Assembly: GCA_018712885.1 (NCBI GenBank)
Contig: DVGE01000225.1
Span: forward strand, 1-8,926
DNA length: 8,926 nt
Reading direction: 5' to 3'
Source: Candidatus Pullichristensenella stercoripullorum
GTDB taxonomy: Bacteria > Bacillota > Clostridia > Christensenellales > Aristaeellaceae
Shown here: positions 1 through 6,461 of the stretch, piece by piece
Position numbering within the stretch: position 1 is the stretch's first letter
Layout: each line of letters begins with the position of its first letter
Made by a program: the position numbers and the translations under genes
The notes under the pieces: model-generated
Told to the model about the DNA's origin: nothing
What the model saw: the letters and a program-made list of their open reading frames with translations, nothing else
The model's database searches: none

Positions 1-650
1 TCCGCGCGGTCGGTGCGGACGGTGAAGTCGCCGTTTTGATCGACGATGAGCATGTTGCGCGTGGTCTCGCGCGTGCGGTAGAGCACGCCGTCGCGGATGA
101 TGACGCCGTATTCATGGGCGTTGTAGTTGTCGGCATTGACGGCAAACACCGCGCCGGCCTTTCGCGCCATGCTGGAGAGCGGCTCATCGCGCCCGCCGTA
201 GGCGTCGCCGGCGAACCAGGTGCCGAACTGGGACGCGCTTTGCAGCTGCACGTCGGCGACGAAGTAGGTGGTGCCGTTCTCCTCGACGCGGTCGATGTGG
301 ATATAGCGCGTGGCGTCCTCATACTGATAGTCGTACTCGGAAACACAGGGCTCATCCCACGGCCTCTGCGTGGGCACGGGCGTCGGCGTGGCGGGAGCGG
401 CGACGGGCGTCTCCGTCGCGGCGGGTCGCGTTTCGACCGCGGCGACAGGCTGCGCCGTGGACGGCGTTTCGACGGTGGCGGCGGACGGCGTCTGCGCCGG
501 AGCCATTGCCTCTATCGACGGGTCGGCGGGCGCTTTGCCGCCGCATCGGGAGCAGAACACGATCACGAGCGCGATGACCACGATGGCCGACGCGATCAGC
601 AGCGCGATCCCGATCCGCCTCTGCCGCCTTTTTCTGTATCTCTTTTGCAT
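1..650 (-). CDS. Membrane-anchored phosphodiester glycosidase (NAGPA-like) protein, partial (3' end outside window)
   Basis: The reading frame is open from the ATG at 650 to the left edge (216 codons visible), so the C-terminus is missing. The start is supported by AGGTGAG just upstream (654-660). Residues 1-12 are very basic, 13-32 form one hydrophobic helix (a membrane anchor with the rest outside the cell), and about 38-97 are a Pro/Thr/Ala/Val-rich linker, as in surface proteins held away from the membrane. From about residue 100 the sequence resembles the start of the NAGPA-type phosphodiester glycosidase domain: a Tyr-rich strand region, TYFVADVQL (128-136), then AGAVFAVNADNY (165-176) and YGVIIRDGVLYR (181-192). 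Relatives I recall have NGDYY where this protein has NADNY. Such domains are linked to cell-surface glycan or glycosyl-phosphodiester cleavage; the substrate here is unknown. Family assignment is from recalled motifs, not a search. Confidence 0.8.
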   Translation of the reverse strand, partial: MQKRYRKRRQRRIGIALLIASAIVVIALVIVFCSRCGGKAPADPSIEAMAPAQTPSAATVETPSTAQPVAAVETRPAATETPVAAPATPTPVPTQRPWDEPCVSEYDYQYEDATRYIHIDRVEENGTTYFVADVQLQSASQFGTWFAGDAYGGRDEPLSSMARKAGAVFAVNADNYNAHEYGVIIRDGVLYRTRETTRNMLIVDQNGDFTVRTDRA

Positions 651-840
651 GATCTCACCTTGACAAATAACGGCTGCGCATGAAAATATATCGGTCTCCA
701 CGTCAACGAACGCGGAAGAAGAGGTATATTTTACCGTTGTATCCAAACCGTATATTCGACACATTTTCCCTTTTTCCTCTGTTTTCCCCGCGCATGACGA
801 TGATTTTTACAGTTACATCGGCACGGCGCCATGTAGCGTA
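651..840. other. Divergent intergenic region
   Basis: This stretch separates the minus-strand glycosidase gene from rarA. It is clearly richer in A and T than the flanking genes and has no convincing gene on either strand; the ORFs crossing it lack ribosome binding sites. It should carry the promoter of the minus-strand gene. TATA-like words occur on the minus strand (around 685-692, 723-730 and 750-756), but none has a good -35 at 16-18 bp, so no specific promoter is called. Confidence 0.5.
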
Positions 841-869
841 TTGCAGTCCGGCCGTGCGCGTGCTATACT
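841..869 (+). promoter_or_regulatory. Sigma-A type promoter of rarA with extended -10
   Basis: The -35 TTGCAG (841-846) is separated by 17 bp from the -10 TATACT (864-869). TGC directly before the -10 gives an extended -10. Transcription should start near 876, leaving a leader of about 28 nt before the ATG at 904. Confidence 0.75.
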
Positions 870-903
870 GCGTATGGAGCCTGTCTCCATGGGAGGTCGC
901 GCG

Positions 904-2226
904 ATGGAACAGCAGACGTTTTTTGCGCAGGACGCCGCCGCGCCTTTGGCGGCGAGGCTGCGGCCGCAGACATTGGAAGAGATCGTCGGGCAGCGGCATC
1001 TGCTCGGCGAGGGCAAGGTGCTGCGCCGGCTCATCGAGGACGATCACATCTCCTCGATGATCTTCTGGGGGCCGCCGGGCGTGGGCAAGACGACGCTGGC
1101 GCGGGTGATCGCCAACCGCACCAAAGCGGCGTTCATCGACTTTTCCGCCGTCACCAGCGGCATCCGGGAGATCCGCGCCGTAATGGAAAAGGCGGAGAGC
1201 AACCGCCGCTTTGGGGAGCGCACCATCGTCTTTGTCGACGAGATCCACCGCTTCAACAAGGCGCAGCAGGACGCTTTTCTGCCCTTTGTTGAGAAAGGCA
1301 GCATCATCCTCATCGGCGCGACCACGGAAAACCCCTCCTTTGAGGTCAACGGCGCGCTGCTCTCGCGCTGCAAGGTGTTCGTGCTGCAAAGCCTGAAGGC
1401 GGAAGACCTCGTTTTACTGCTTCAGCGGGCGCTGACGGACGCGCGCGGCTTTGGCGGCACGCGGGTCAACATTGAGCCGGAGATGCTCACGGCCATCGCC
1501 GCCTTTGCCAACGGCGACGCGCGCAGCGCCCTTTCGGCGCTGGAAATGGTGGTGCTCAACGGCGAGGTGGACGAAAACGGCGTCACCGTGACCAAAGAGA
1601 CGCTGGAACAGTGCACCTCCAAAAAGTCCCTGCTCTACGACAAGCAGGGCGAGGAACACTACAACCTCATCTCCGCGCTGCACAAGTCCATGCGCAATTC
1701 CGACCCGGACGCGGCGGTATACTGGCTGGCGCGCATTCTGGAGGCCGGCGAGGACCCGCTCTACATTGCCCGCCGCGTGACGCGCTTTGCCAGCGAGGAC
1801 GTGGGGCTTGCCGACCCGCGGGCGCTGGAGATCGCCGTGGCCGCCTATCAGGCCTGCCACTTCATCGGCATGCCGGAGTGTACGGTGCATCTGACCGAGG
1901 CGGTGGTCTACCTCGCCCTCGCGCCCAAGTCCAACGCCCTGTACGAGGCCTACGGCCGCGCGCGGGAGGACGCGCTTTCGCAGCTGGCCGAGCCGGTGCC
2001 GCTGGTCATCCGCAACGCGCCGACGAAGCTCATGCGCGAACTGGACTACGGCAAGGGCTACCAATACGCGCACGACGCGGAGGAAAAGCTGACGAACATG
2101 CAGTGCCTGCCCGACTCGCTGCTGGGGCGCGAATACTACCGTCCCACGGAGCAGGGCGTGGAGGGCAAGTTCAAGGCAAGGCTTCAGCAGATCAAGGCGT
2201 GGAAAGCGGAACACGCGCAGAAGTGA
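904..2226 (+). CDS. rarA: Replication-associated recombination protein A (RarA/MgsA-type AAA+ ATPase)
   Basis: A cytoplasmic AAA+ ATPase of 440 residues, the normal length for RarA/MgsA/WRNIP1 proteins, which act at stalled replication forks and in recombination. Visible motifs are Walker A GPPGVGKTT (56-64), Walker B IVFVDEIHRF (108-117), sensor 1 GATTENPSF (138-146) and the sensor 2 motif GDARSAL (204-210). The C-terminal tetramerisation region includes SDPDAAVYWLARILEAGEDP (266-285) and a family-like end with YYRPTEQGVEGKFKARL. The ATG at 904 is chosen because GGGAGG (891-896) lies 7 nt upstream and the protein begins MEQQTFFAQ. An in-frame upstream TTG at 841 coincides with the -35 box and is rejected. 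The stop is TGA. The gene is transcribed alone from its own promoter and ends at a hairpin terminator. Nothing suggests damage or transfer. Confidence 0.97.
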   Translation: MEQQTFFAQDAAAPLAARLRPQTLEEIVGQRHLLGEGKVLRRLIEDDHISSMIFWGPPGVGKTTLARVIANRTKAAFIDFSAVTSGIREIRAVMEKAESNRRFGERTIVFVDEIHRFNKAQQDAFLPFVEKGSIILIGATTENPSFEVNGALLSRCKVFVLQSLKAEDLVLLLQRALTDARGFGGTRVNIEPEMLTAIAAFANGDARSALSALEMVVLNGEVDENGVTVTKETLEQCTSKKSLLYDKQGEEHYNLISALHKSMRNSDPDAAVYWLARILEAGEDPLYIARRVTRFASEDVGLADPRALEIAVAAYQACHFIGMPECTVHLTEAVVYLALAPKSNALYEAYGRAREDALSQLAEPVPLVIRNAPTKLMRELDYGKGYQYAHDAEEKLTNMQCLPDSLLGREYYRPTEQGVEGKFKARLQQIKAWKAEHAQK

Positions 2227-2232
2227 GACGAA

Positions 2233-2268
2233 AAAGCGCCGGGGCGCAGGGCTCCGGCGCTTTATTTG
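2233..2268. terminator. Bidirectional intrinsic terminator shared by rarA and the convergent small gene
   Basis: AAAGCGCCGG (2233-2242) pairs perfectly with CCGGCGCTTT (2254-2263) around an 11-nt loop. On the plus strand it is followed by TTTATTTG, and on the minus strand by a run of five T (2231-2235). It lies 7 nt after the rarA stop. The TAA stop of the minus-strand gene (2262-2264) overlaps the end of one arm. Confidence 0.85.
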
Positions 2269-2540
2269 CAAGGACGGACTGTTTCGTTTGCGGCGCGATT
2301 CCATTCACAAATGGCTTTTCGCAGGGAACCGCTTGCATCGTCTTCGACGATCTCATAGTGGCCATACGCCTCCTTGGCGCCATTCGGTTTTGGCGCTTTT
2401 GGGTGGTAAAGATAGTCCTCGCCGCTGTCATCGACGATGCGCAAACCGCCCGTGATTTCATCGACTTCCAGCACTTCGTAGACCTTCCCGTCGGTCATGC
2501 TGTCCACGCCGTAGCTCTTGCCCACATAGCGGACGTTCAT
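2262..2540 (-). CDS. Conserved-type small hypothetical protein (92 aa)
   Basis: A 92-residue cytoplasmic protein with no signal or membrane segment. The start at 2540 is fixed by a perfect AGGAGG (2549-2554) 8 nt upstream; the longer frame beginning MLFREEVKA runs through that site and is rejected. The sequence has TDGKVYEVLEVDE (16-28) followed by LRIVDDSGEDYLYHP (33-47), a pattern I recall from small uncharacterised Firmicutes proteins, often with LTNGKIY and RIVDDSGEDYLY. It probably forms a small beta-rich fold. No catalytic residues are evident and no function is assigned. It lies 66 nt downstream of the full-length end of the aldo/keto reductase on the same strand, so read-through transcription is likely, with a strong hairpin between the two. 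The stop is TAA, inside the shared terminator. Confidence 0.85.
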   Translation of the reverse strand: MNVRYVGKSYGVDSMTDGKVYEVLEVDEITGGLRIVDDSGEDYLYHPKAPKPNGAKEAYGHYEIVEDDASGSLRKAICEWNRAANETVRPCK

Positions 2541-2564
2541 CGCTTTGACCTCCTCTCTGAACAG

Positions 2565-2598
2565 CACAGAGCGTCCCCGCGTTCGGAGGCGCTCTGTG
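2565..2598 (-). repeat. Strong intercistronic hairpin without U-tract
   Basis: On the minus strand, CACAGAGCG (2598-2590) pairs with CGCTCTGTG (2573-2565). After one C-A mismatch, CTCCG pairs with CGGGG (one wobble), closing a 4-base loop, AACG. That gives 14 pairs in 34 nt. It is followed by CTGTTCAGAG, not a T-run, so it is not a typical intrinsic terminator. It ends 24 nt before the small gene's ATG, just ahead of its ribosome binding site. It may act as an RNA processing or stability element, a partial terminator or a protein site. Confidence 0.7.
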
Positions 2599-2606
2599 TG
2601 CGTTTC

Positions 2607-2663
2607 TCAGCCACGCAACTTTTGGGCAAAGTCCGCCATGGCTTCGGATATCTTGATCTGCTA
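2607..2663 (-). other. In-frame amber codon and family-like C-terminal extension of the aldo/keto reductase
   Basis: The reductase frame hits TAG at 2663-2661, directly after the last cluster motif (CEAVCP). The same frame continues for 17 codons, reading QIKISEAMADFAQKLRG, to TGA at 2609-2607. This tail resembles the normal end of these reductases, in which CP is usually followed by Gln and then a short Ile-rich helix. TAG is one transition from CAG (Gln). With the tail, the protein would have 377 coded positions. Confidence 0.8.
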
Positions 2664-3740
2664 CGGGCAGACGGCCTCGCAGCTGCGGCAGCCGAGGCAG
2701 GCGCCGGGCAGCTTGTCCTCGGGCACGGCGGCGAGGGCCATGGGGGCGATGAAGCCGCCGCCGGTGAAGCAGTGTTCGTTGTAAAGTTCCAACAGGCGCG
2801 GTATGTCCAGACCCTGCGGACAGTGGCTGACGCAGTAGTGGCAGGCCGTGCAGGGCAGGGCGATCTTCCGCGTCATTTCCTTGGCGACGGCGAGCAACGC
2901 TTCCATCTCCGCATTGGTGAGGGGCTTGTCTTCCTCAAAGGTGGCGATGTTGGCCTTGAGCTGTTCCATATTGGACATGCCTGAGAGCGTGACGGCCACC
3001 GTAGGCAGGCTCTGCAAAAAGCGGAACGCCCAGGCGGGGATGCTCTCCTGCGGGCGCAGGGCCTTGAGGCGCGCTTCGTAGGTCGGTTCGAGGCGGGCGA
3101 GCTTGCCGCCGCGCAGCGGCTCCATCACCCACACGGGGATGTTGTGTTCCTTGAGCAGCTCGACCTTGGCCTTCGCGTCCTGAAAGTCCCAGTCCAGATA
3201 GTTGATCTGCAGCTGGCAGAACTCCATGTCGTTTCCATAGGCGTCGAGGAAACGCTTCAGCACCGGGTAGGCGCCGTGGGCGGAAAAGCCCAGGTGACGG
3301 ATGCGGCCCGCGGCTTTCTGCTGCATCAGATATTCGTGGATGCCGTATTTGGGGTCGAGGTAGGCGTCGATGTTCATCTCGCAGACGTTGTGGAAGAGGT
3401 AGAAGTCGAAATAGTCGACGCGGCACTTTTCCAGCTGCTTTTCGAAGATGGCTTCCACCTTGTCCATGTTGGCAAGGTCGTAGCCGGGGAACTTGGTGGC
3501 GAGGAAAAACGACTCGCGGGGATAGCGCGCAAGCGCCTTGCCCATCACCAGCTCGGAATTGCCGTCGTGGTAGCCCCAGGCGGTGTCGTAGTAGTTGACG
3601 CCATGGGCCATGGCATAGTCCACCATGGCAAGCGCCGCCGCCTCGTCGATCTGCGCGTCGTTTCCGTCCACCACGGGCAGGCGCATGCTGCCAAAGCCGA
3701 GGGCGGAGAGCTTCATATCCTGAAAGTCCCTGTAGATCAT
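2661..3740 (-). CDS. Aldo/keto reductase with C-terminal two-cluster 4Fe-4S ferredoxin domain, ended by an early TAG
   Basis: An oxidoreductase with an aldo/keto reductase TIM barrel (about 1-285) and a ferredoxin-like C-terminus. The catalytic tetrad is visible: D52 and Y57 in YYDTAWGYHDG, K83 in LATKFPG, H117 in FYLFHNV. Two CxxCxxCxxxCP motifs follow: C297, C300, C303, C307 and C348, C351, C354, C358. Such proteins are common in anaerobic Firmicutes and probably reduce carbonyl compounds, with electrons from NAD(P)H and/or ferredoxin; the substrate is unknown. The start at 3740 has GGGAGG (3749-3754) 8 nt upstream; the longer frame from 3803 begins inside the promoter. The frame stops at TAG after 359 residues, although a typical C-terminal tail continues 17 codons to a TGA. 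All eight cluster cysteines precede the TAG, so the short protein may still work. The gene has its own promoter and leads into the 92-residue gene. Confidence 0.92.
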   Translation of the reverse strand: MIYRDFQDMKLSALGFGSMRLPVVDGNDAQIDEAAALAMVDYAMAHGVNYYDTAWGYHDGNSELVMGKALARYPRESFFLATKFPGYDLANMDKVEAIFEKQLEKCRVDYFDFYLFHNVCEMNIDAYLDPKYGIHEYLMQQKAAGRIRHLGFSAHGAYPVLKRFLDAYGNDMEFCQLQINYLDWDFQDAKAKVELLKEHNIPVWVMEPLRGGKLARLEPTYEARLKALRPQESIPAWAFRFLQSLPTVAVTLSGMSNMEQLKANIATFEEDKPLTNAEMEALLAVAKEMTRKIALPCTACHYCVSHCPQGLDIPRLLELYNEHCFTGGGFIAPMALAAVPEDKLPGACLGCRSCEAVCP

Positions 3741-3772
3741 GGAAATACCTCCCTGTTTGCAGCCTACAAAGC

Positions 3773-3810
3773 TAAGTATACGCGCGGAAATTTGTAAATG
3801 CAAATACTTA
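3773..3810 (-). promoter_or_regulatory. Sigma-A type promoter of the aldo/keto reductase, flanked by an inverted repeat
   Basis: On the minus strand, -35 TTGCAT (3803-3798) and -10 TATACT (3780-3775) are 17 bp apart. The expected transcription start is near 3768, about 28 nt before the ATG. The 7-bp arms TAAGTAT (3773-3779) and ATACTTA (3804-3810) form a perfect inverted repeat, one arm over the -10 and the other just upstream of the -35. Their centres are 31 bp apart, about three helical turns. This could be an operator, but the AT-rich composition makes a chance match possible. Confidence 0.7.
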
Positions 3811-3842
3811 TATCCTATACCTTTCCATAAGCAAAACGCATG

Positions 3843-4586
3843 TCACGCGCGCTCGAAGCGCACACCGCCCGGGCGCGGACGCACGCCGAAGGCCGTTTCC
3901 ACACAGCCCGAGGCGAGCAGCGCGGCGGCGGGCCCGTCGTAGAGCGGCGCGCCCTCGTGCAAAAGCAGCGCGCGGTCGCCCGCTTCGCAGGCCAGCGCCA
4001 GATCGTGCACGACCATCACCACGCACTTGCCCGCGCCGCGCAGCGCATGCAGAAGTTCCAGCAGTTCCAGCTGGTGGCGCACGTCCAGATAGGTCATCGG
4101 CTCGTCGAGCAGCAGGTTTTGCGCGCCCTGGGCGATGAGCATGGCCAGATACGCCTTCTGCCGCTGGCCGCCGGAGAGCGTGCGCAGTTCGCGCGCGGCG
4201 CAGTCCAGCATGCCGGTTTTGCGCAGGGCGCTTTCCACAGCTTCCTCGTCGGCGGGGCGCAGGCGGTGCGAAAGGCCGAGGTAGGCAAAGCGGCCGTGAC
4301 TGACCAGCGAGCGCACCGTGATGGCGGGCAGGGGCCGGCTCTGCGGCAAAAAGGCCAGCGCGCGGGCAAAGGCGCGGGCGTCGTAAGCGGAGGCGGAGCG
4401 TCCATCCACCGCGATCTCCCCCGCCTCCGGCCTGAGAAGGCGCGCGCAGAGTTTTAAGCAGGTGGACTTGCCCGAACCGTTGGGGCCGACCACGCAGGTC
4501 AGTTTTCCATCTTCAAAGGCGCAGGAAAGGCCGTTGAACAGCGGCGTTTCGCCGTAGTCGAAGGACACGTTTTTCAGCTCGATCAT
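3843..4586 (-). CDS. ABC transporter ATP-binding protein, FecE/BtuD (iron-chelate/corrinoid/heme) type
   Basis: The ATPase of the importer encoded by the two preceding genes; it acts on the cytoplasmic face of the membrane as a dimer. All nucleotide-binding motifs are present in its 247 residues: Walker A GPNGSGKST (34-42), Q-loop Q82, signature LSGGQ (137-141), Walker B LLLDEP (158-163) and switch His194 in VVHDL. The overall pattern, including VSHGR (95-99) and MTYLDVRHQLELLELL (164-179), is that of the FecE/FepC/BtuD group, which serves iron-siderophore, heme and cobalamin uptake. The substrate cannot be told from the ATPase. Its ATG overlaps the permease TGA (4-nt ATGA overlap), so translation is probably coupled; the G-rich stretch just upstream is only a modest ribosome binding site. 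It is the last gene of the operon, stops at TGA, and no hairpin terminator follows. Confidence 0.95.
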   Translation of the reverse strand: MIELKNVSFDYGETPLFNGLSCAFEDGKLTCVVGPNGSGKSTCLKLCARLLRPEAGEIAVDGRSASAYDARAFARALAFLPQSRPLPAITVRSLVSHGRFAYLGLSHRLRPADEEAVESALRKTGMLDCAARELRTLSGGQRQKAYLAMLIAQGAQNLLLDEPMTYLDVRHQLELLELLHALRGAGKCVVMVVHDLALACEAGDRALLLHEGAPLYDGPAAALLASGCVETAFGVRPRPGGVRFERA

Positions 4587-5596
4587 CCGCGTCCCCCCTT
4601 TCGCTGATGAAGAAGCAGCCAGAGGAAGAACGGGCCGCCAAGGAGCGCCAGAAGGATGCCCACGGGCACTTCGTAAGGCGCGAAAACCGTGCGGGCGATG
4701 GTATCGCAGATGAGCACGAACAGCGCCCCGCCCAGCATGGAAAGCGGCAAAAGGGTGCGGTTCTCCCCGCCCACGAGACGGCGCAGGGCGTGCGGCACGA
4801 TGAGGCCGACGAAACCTAGAAGTCCGGAAAAGCTGATGGCCGCGCCCGCCAGCACCGAGGCGAGCACGAGCTGCCCCACGCGCGTTCGCCGCACGCGCAG
4901 GCCGACGGACTGGGCCACCTCGTCGCCCAGCCCCAGTACGTCGAGGCGGTCCGCCGTCAAAAGCGCCAGCAGCAGCGCGGGGAGTATATAGGCCGCCGCC
5001 GTGTAGACGCGCGTGGCGGAAACGCCGGAAAAGCCGCCGACCATGAAGGCGCTCATGCCCAGCGTGGCCTCAGGTTCCAAAGTGGTAATGAGATCTGTGC
5101 CCGCGGAGAGGATGGCGTTGACCGCCACGCCCGCCAGCACCACCGTCAGCCGCGAAGCCCCCATGCGCCCGGCCAGCAGGAGGATGAGCAGCGCAGCCGC
5201 CAGCGCGCCCAGGAACGCCGCCACGGGCAGAAGCCCCGCCGCGCCGGGGAAAAAGCAGGCGAACAACAGCGCGGCAAAGCCCGCCCCGGCGTTGACGCCG
5301 ACGATGTTGGGGCTGGCCAGCGGGTTGAGCAGCACGCCCTGCAATATGACGCCGGACACGGCCAGCGCCGCCCCGGAGAGCATGGCCGCCAGCGTGCGCG
5401 GCAAGCGGATGTAGAGGAGGATGCGGGCGGCGGGAGAATCCGCGCCTTCGCGCACGGCTTCCAGCAGCTCGCGCGGCGAAAGACCGCTCGCGCCGAGGCA
5501 CATCGAGGCGGCGCCTGCGGCGAGGAGCAGCAAAAACAGTATGACGGCGCACAGGCGCGCTTTACGCTTCAAAGAGGAGTTCATAGAGGAAGGCAT
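4583..5596 (-). CDS. ABC transporter permease, FecCD/BtuC type
   Basis: A polytopic membrane permease of 337 residues, the usual length for the FecCD/BtuC family, which forms dimers with about 10 membrane spans per subunit. A first span covers roughly 14-35. Family motifs are IRLPRTLAAMLSGAALAVSG (63-82), VILQGVLLNPLASPNIVGVNAGA (83-105), the coupling-helix region LGLGDEVAQSVGL (221-233), GFVGLIVPHALRRLVG (261-276), and DTIARTVFAPYEVPVGI (298-314) followed by the GGPFFLWLLL end. The start at 5596 overlaps the binding-protein gene by 35 nt. GGAG lies only 4 nt from that ATG, and an in-frame ATG at 5584 has no visible site of its own, so either is possible. Translation probably depends on coupling to the upstream gene. 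The stop TGA overlaps the ATPase start. The substrate is unknown: iron chelate, heme, corrinoid or similar. Confidence 0.93.
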   Translation of the reverse strand: MPSSMNSSLKRKARLCAVILFLLLLAAGAASMCLGASGLSPRELLEAVREGADSPAARILLYIRLPRTLAAMLSGAALAVSGVILQGVLLNPLASPNIVGVNAGAGFAALLFACFFPGAAGLLPVAAFLGALAAALLILLLAGRMGASRLTVVLAGVAVNAILSAGTDLITTLEPEATLGMSAFMVGGFSGVSATRVYTAAAYILPALLLALLTADRLDVLGLGDEVAQSVGLRVRRTRVGQLVLASVLAGAAISFSGLLGFVGLIVPHALRRLVGGENRTLLPLSMLGGALFVLICDTIARTVFAPYEVPVGILLALLGGPFFLWLLLHQRKGGRG

Positions 5597-6461
5597 AGCT
5601 CTCCGCCCAACGCGCGTTGGGCTTGTAGTGGAACAAATCGCGCGGCAGCACGTAGACGCGGCCCTCCTGCACGGCGGTCAGGCCCTGCCAGGCGGGGTTC
5701 TGCCCCAGCGTTTCTTCCACGACGGCCAGCGCCGCTTCCTCATCGCCGCCCATGACGCTGATAAAGATGCAGTCCGGGTCTTCGACGACGATGGCCTCCA
5801 GCGTCAGTTCTTCGAGCAGGGACGGCTGTCTGGCGGCGATGTTGACGCAGCCAAGGTCTTCGAGCATCGCGCCGGCGAGGTTATCCTCCGCCTTGGCCTT
5901 GACGCCCGTGGAGTAGGCGCGCAAAAGCAGCACCGTGGGCGCGCTTTGCGCCTGGGCGCTGGCGACGGTCTCCCCGATGGCCGCCTCCAGCGGCGGAATG
6001 ACGGCCTCGTAAAGGTCGCGCCGCCCGGTGAGGGCGGTGAACACATCCATCATCCGCGCGTAGTCCTGCCAGGTATCGACGCGGAAGGCGGCGCAGGGCA
6101 CGCCCGCCGCTTCCAGCACTTCCGCGGCGCTCACCTGCGGGGCGATGTCCATGGAGAGGATGACCAGATCGGGGTCGAGGGCGAGGATGATCTCCAGGTT
6201 CGGCTCCTTGGTGGTGCCGATGATCTGCGCCGTCCCCAAGTCCATGCCGCGCTCGCTGACGGCGTCCTCGGTCGCCCCGACCAGCGTGCCGCCCGCCTGT
6301 GCCCACGCCTCGGCATAGGAGCCGTAGAGACTGACCACGCGCTGCGGGGCGGCTGCGGGGATGGCCGCGCCCCGGTCATCGACGAGCGCCGCCCCCTCCG
6401 CCCCCGCAAAGAAAGGCAGAAGGAGCAGCGCAATGAAAAGCAGGCAAAGGCGCTTTCTCAT
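5562..6461 (-). CDS. Periplasmic-binding-protein-like subunit of a FecB/BtuF-type ABC importer
   Basis: The extracellular ligand-binding subunit of the importer, 299 residues. Residues 1-21 look like a type I signal peptide: MRKR, a long Leu-rich core, then FAGA before EGA. The rest fits a Peripla_BP_2 (class III binding protein) fold: PQRVVSLYGSYAEAWAQAGG (39-58), LVGATEDA (60-67), EPNLEIILALDPDLVILS (86-103) in the first lobe, and YKPNARWAESYAFLYELL near the end. Family members bind siderophores, heme, cobalamin or molybdate. There is no lipobox: the only early Cys is C6, before the hydrophobic core. This is unusual for a Gram-positive binding protein, which normally needs a lipid anchor. 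The ATG overlaps the reductase stop (ATGA), and AAGGAG lies 8 nt upstream, fixing the start. The stop is TAA. Confidence 0.92.
   Translation of the reverse strand: MRKRLCLLFIALLLLPFFAGAEGAALVDDRGAAIPAAAPQRVVSLYGSYAEAWAQAGGTLVGATEDAVSERGMDLGTAQIIGTTKEPNLEIILALDPDLVILSMDIAPQVSAAEVLEAAGVPCAAFRVDTWQDYARMMDVFTALTGRRDLYEAVIPPLEAAIGETVASAQAQSAPTVLLLRAYSTGVKAKAEDNLAGAMLEDLGCVNIAARQPSLLEELTLEAIVVEDPDCIFISVMGGDEEAALAVVEETLGQNPAWQGLTAVQEGRVYVLPRDLFHYKPNARWAESYAFLYELLFEA

Noticed and set aside
685..712. Minus-strand TTGACG and TATATT upstream of the glycosidase gene as a promoter
   Set aside because: The boxes are only 10 bp apart, which is not functional spacing for a sigma-A promoter.
1611..2984. Plus-strand 457-codon open frame
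   Set aside because: It runs across the end of rarA, the terminator, the small gene and part of the reductase in the wrong frame or strand, has no ribosome binding site and has low-complexity Arg/Gly/Ala-rich translation; it results from high GC content.
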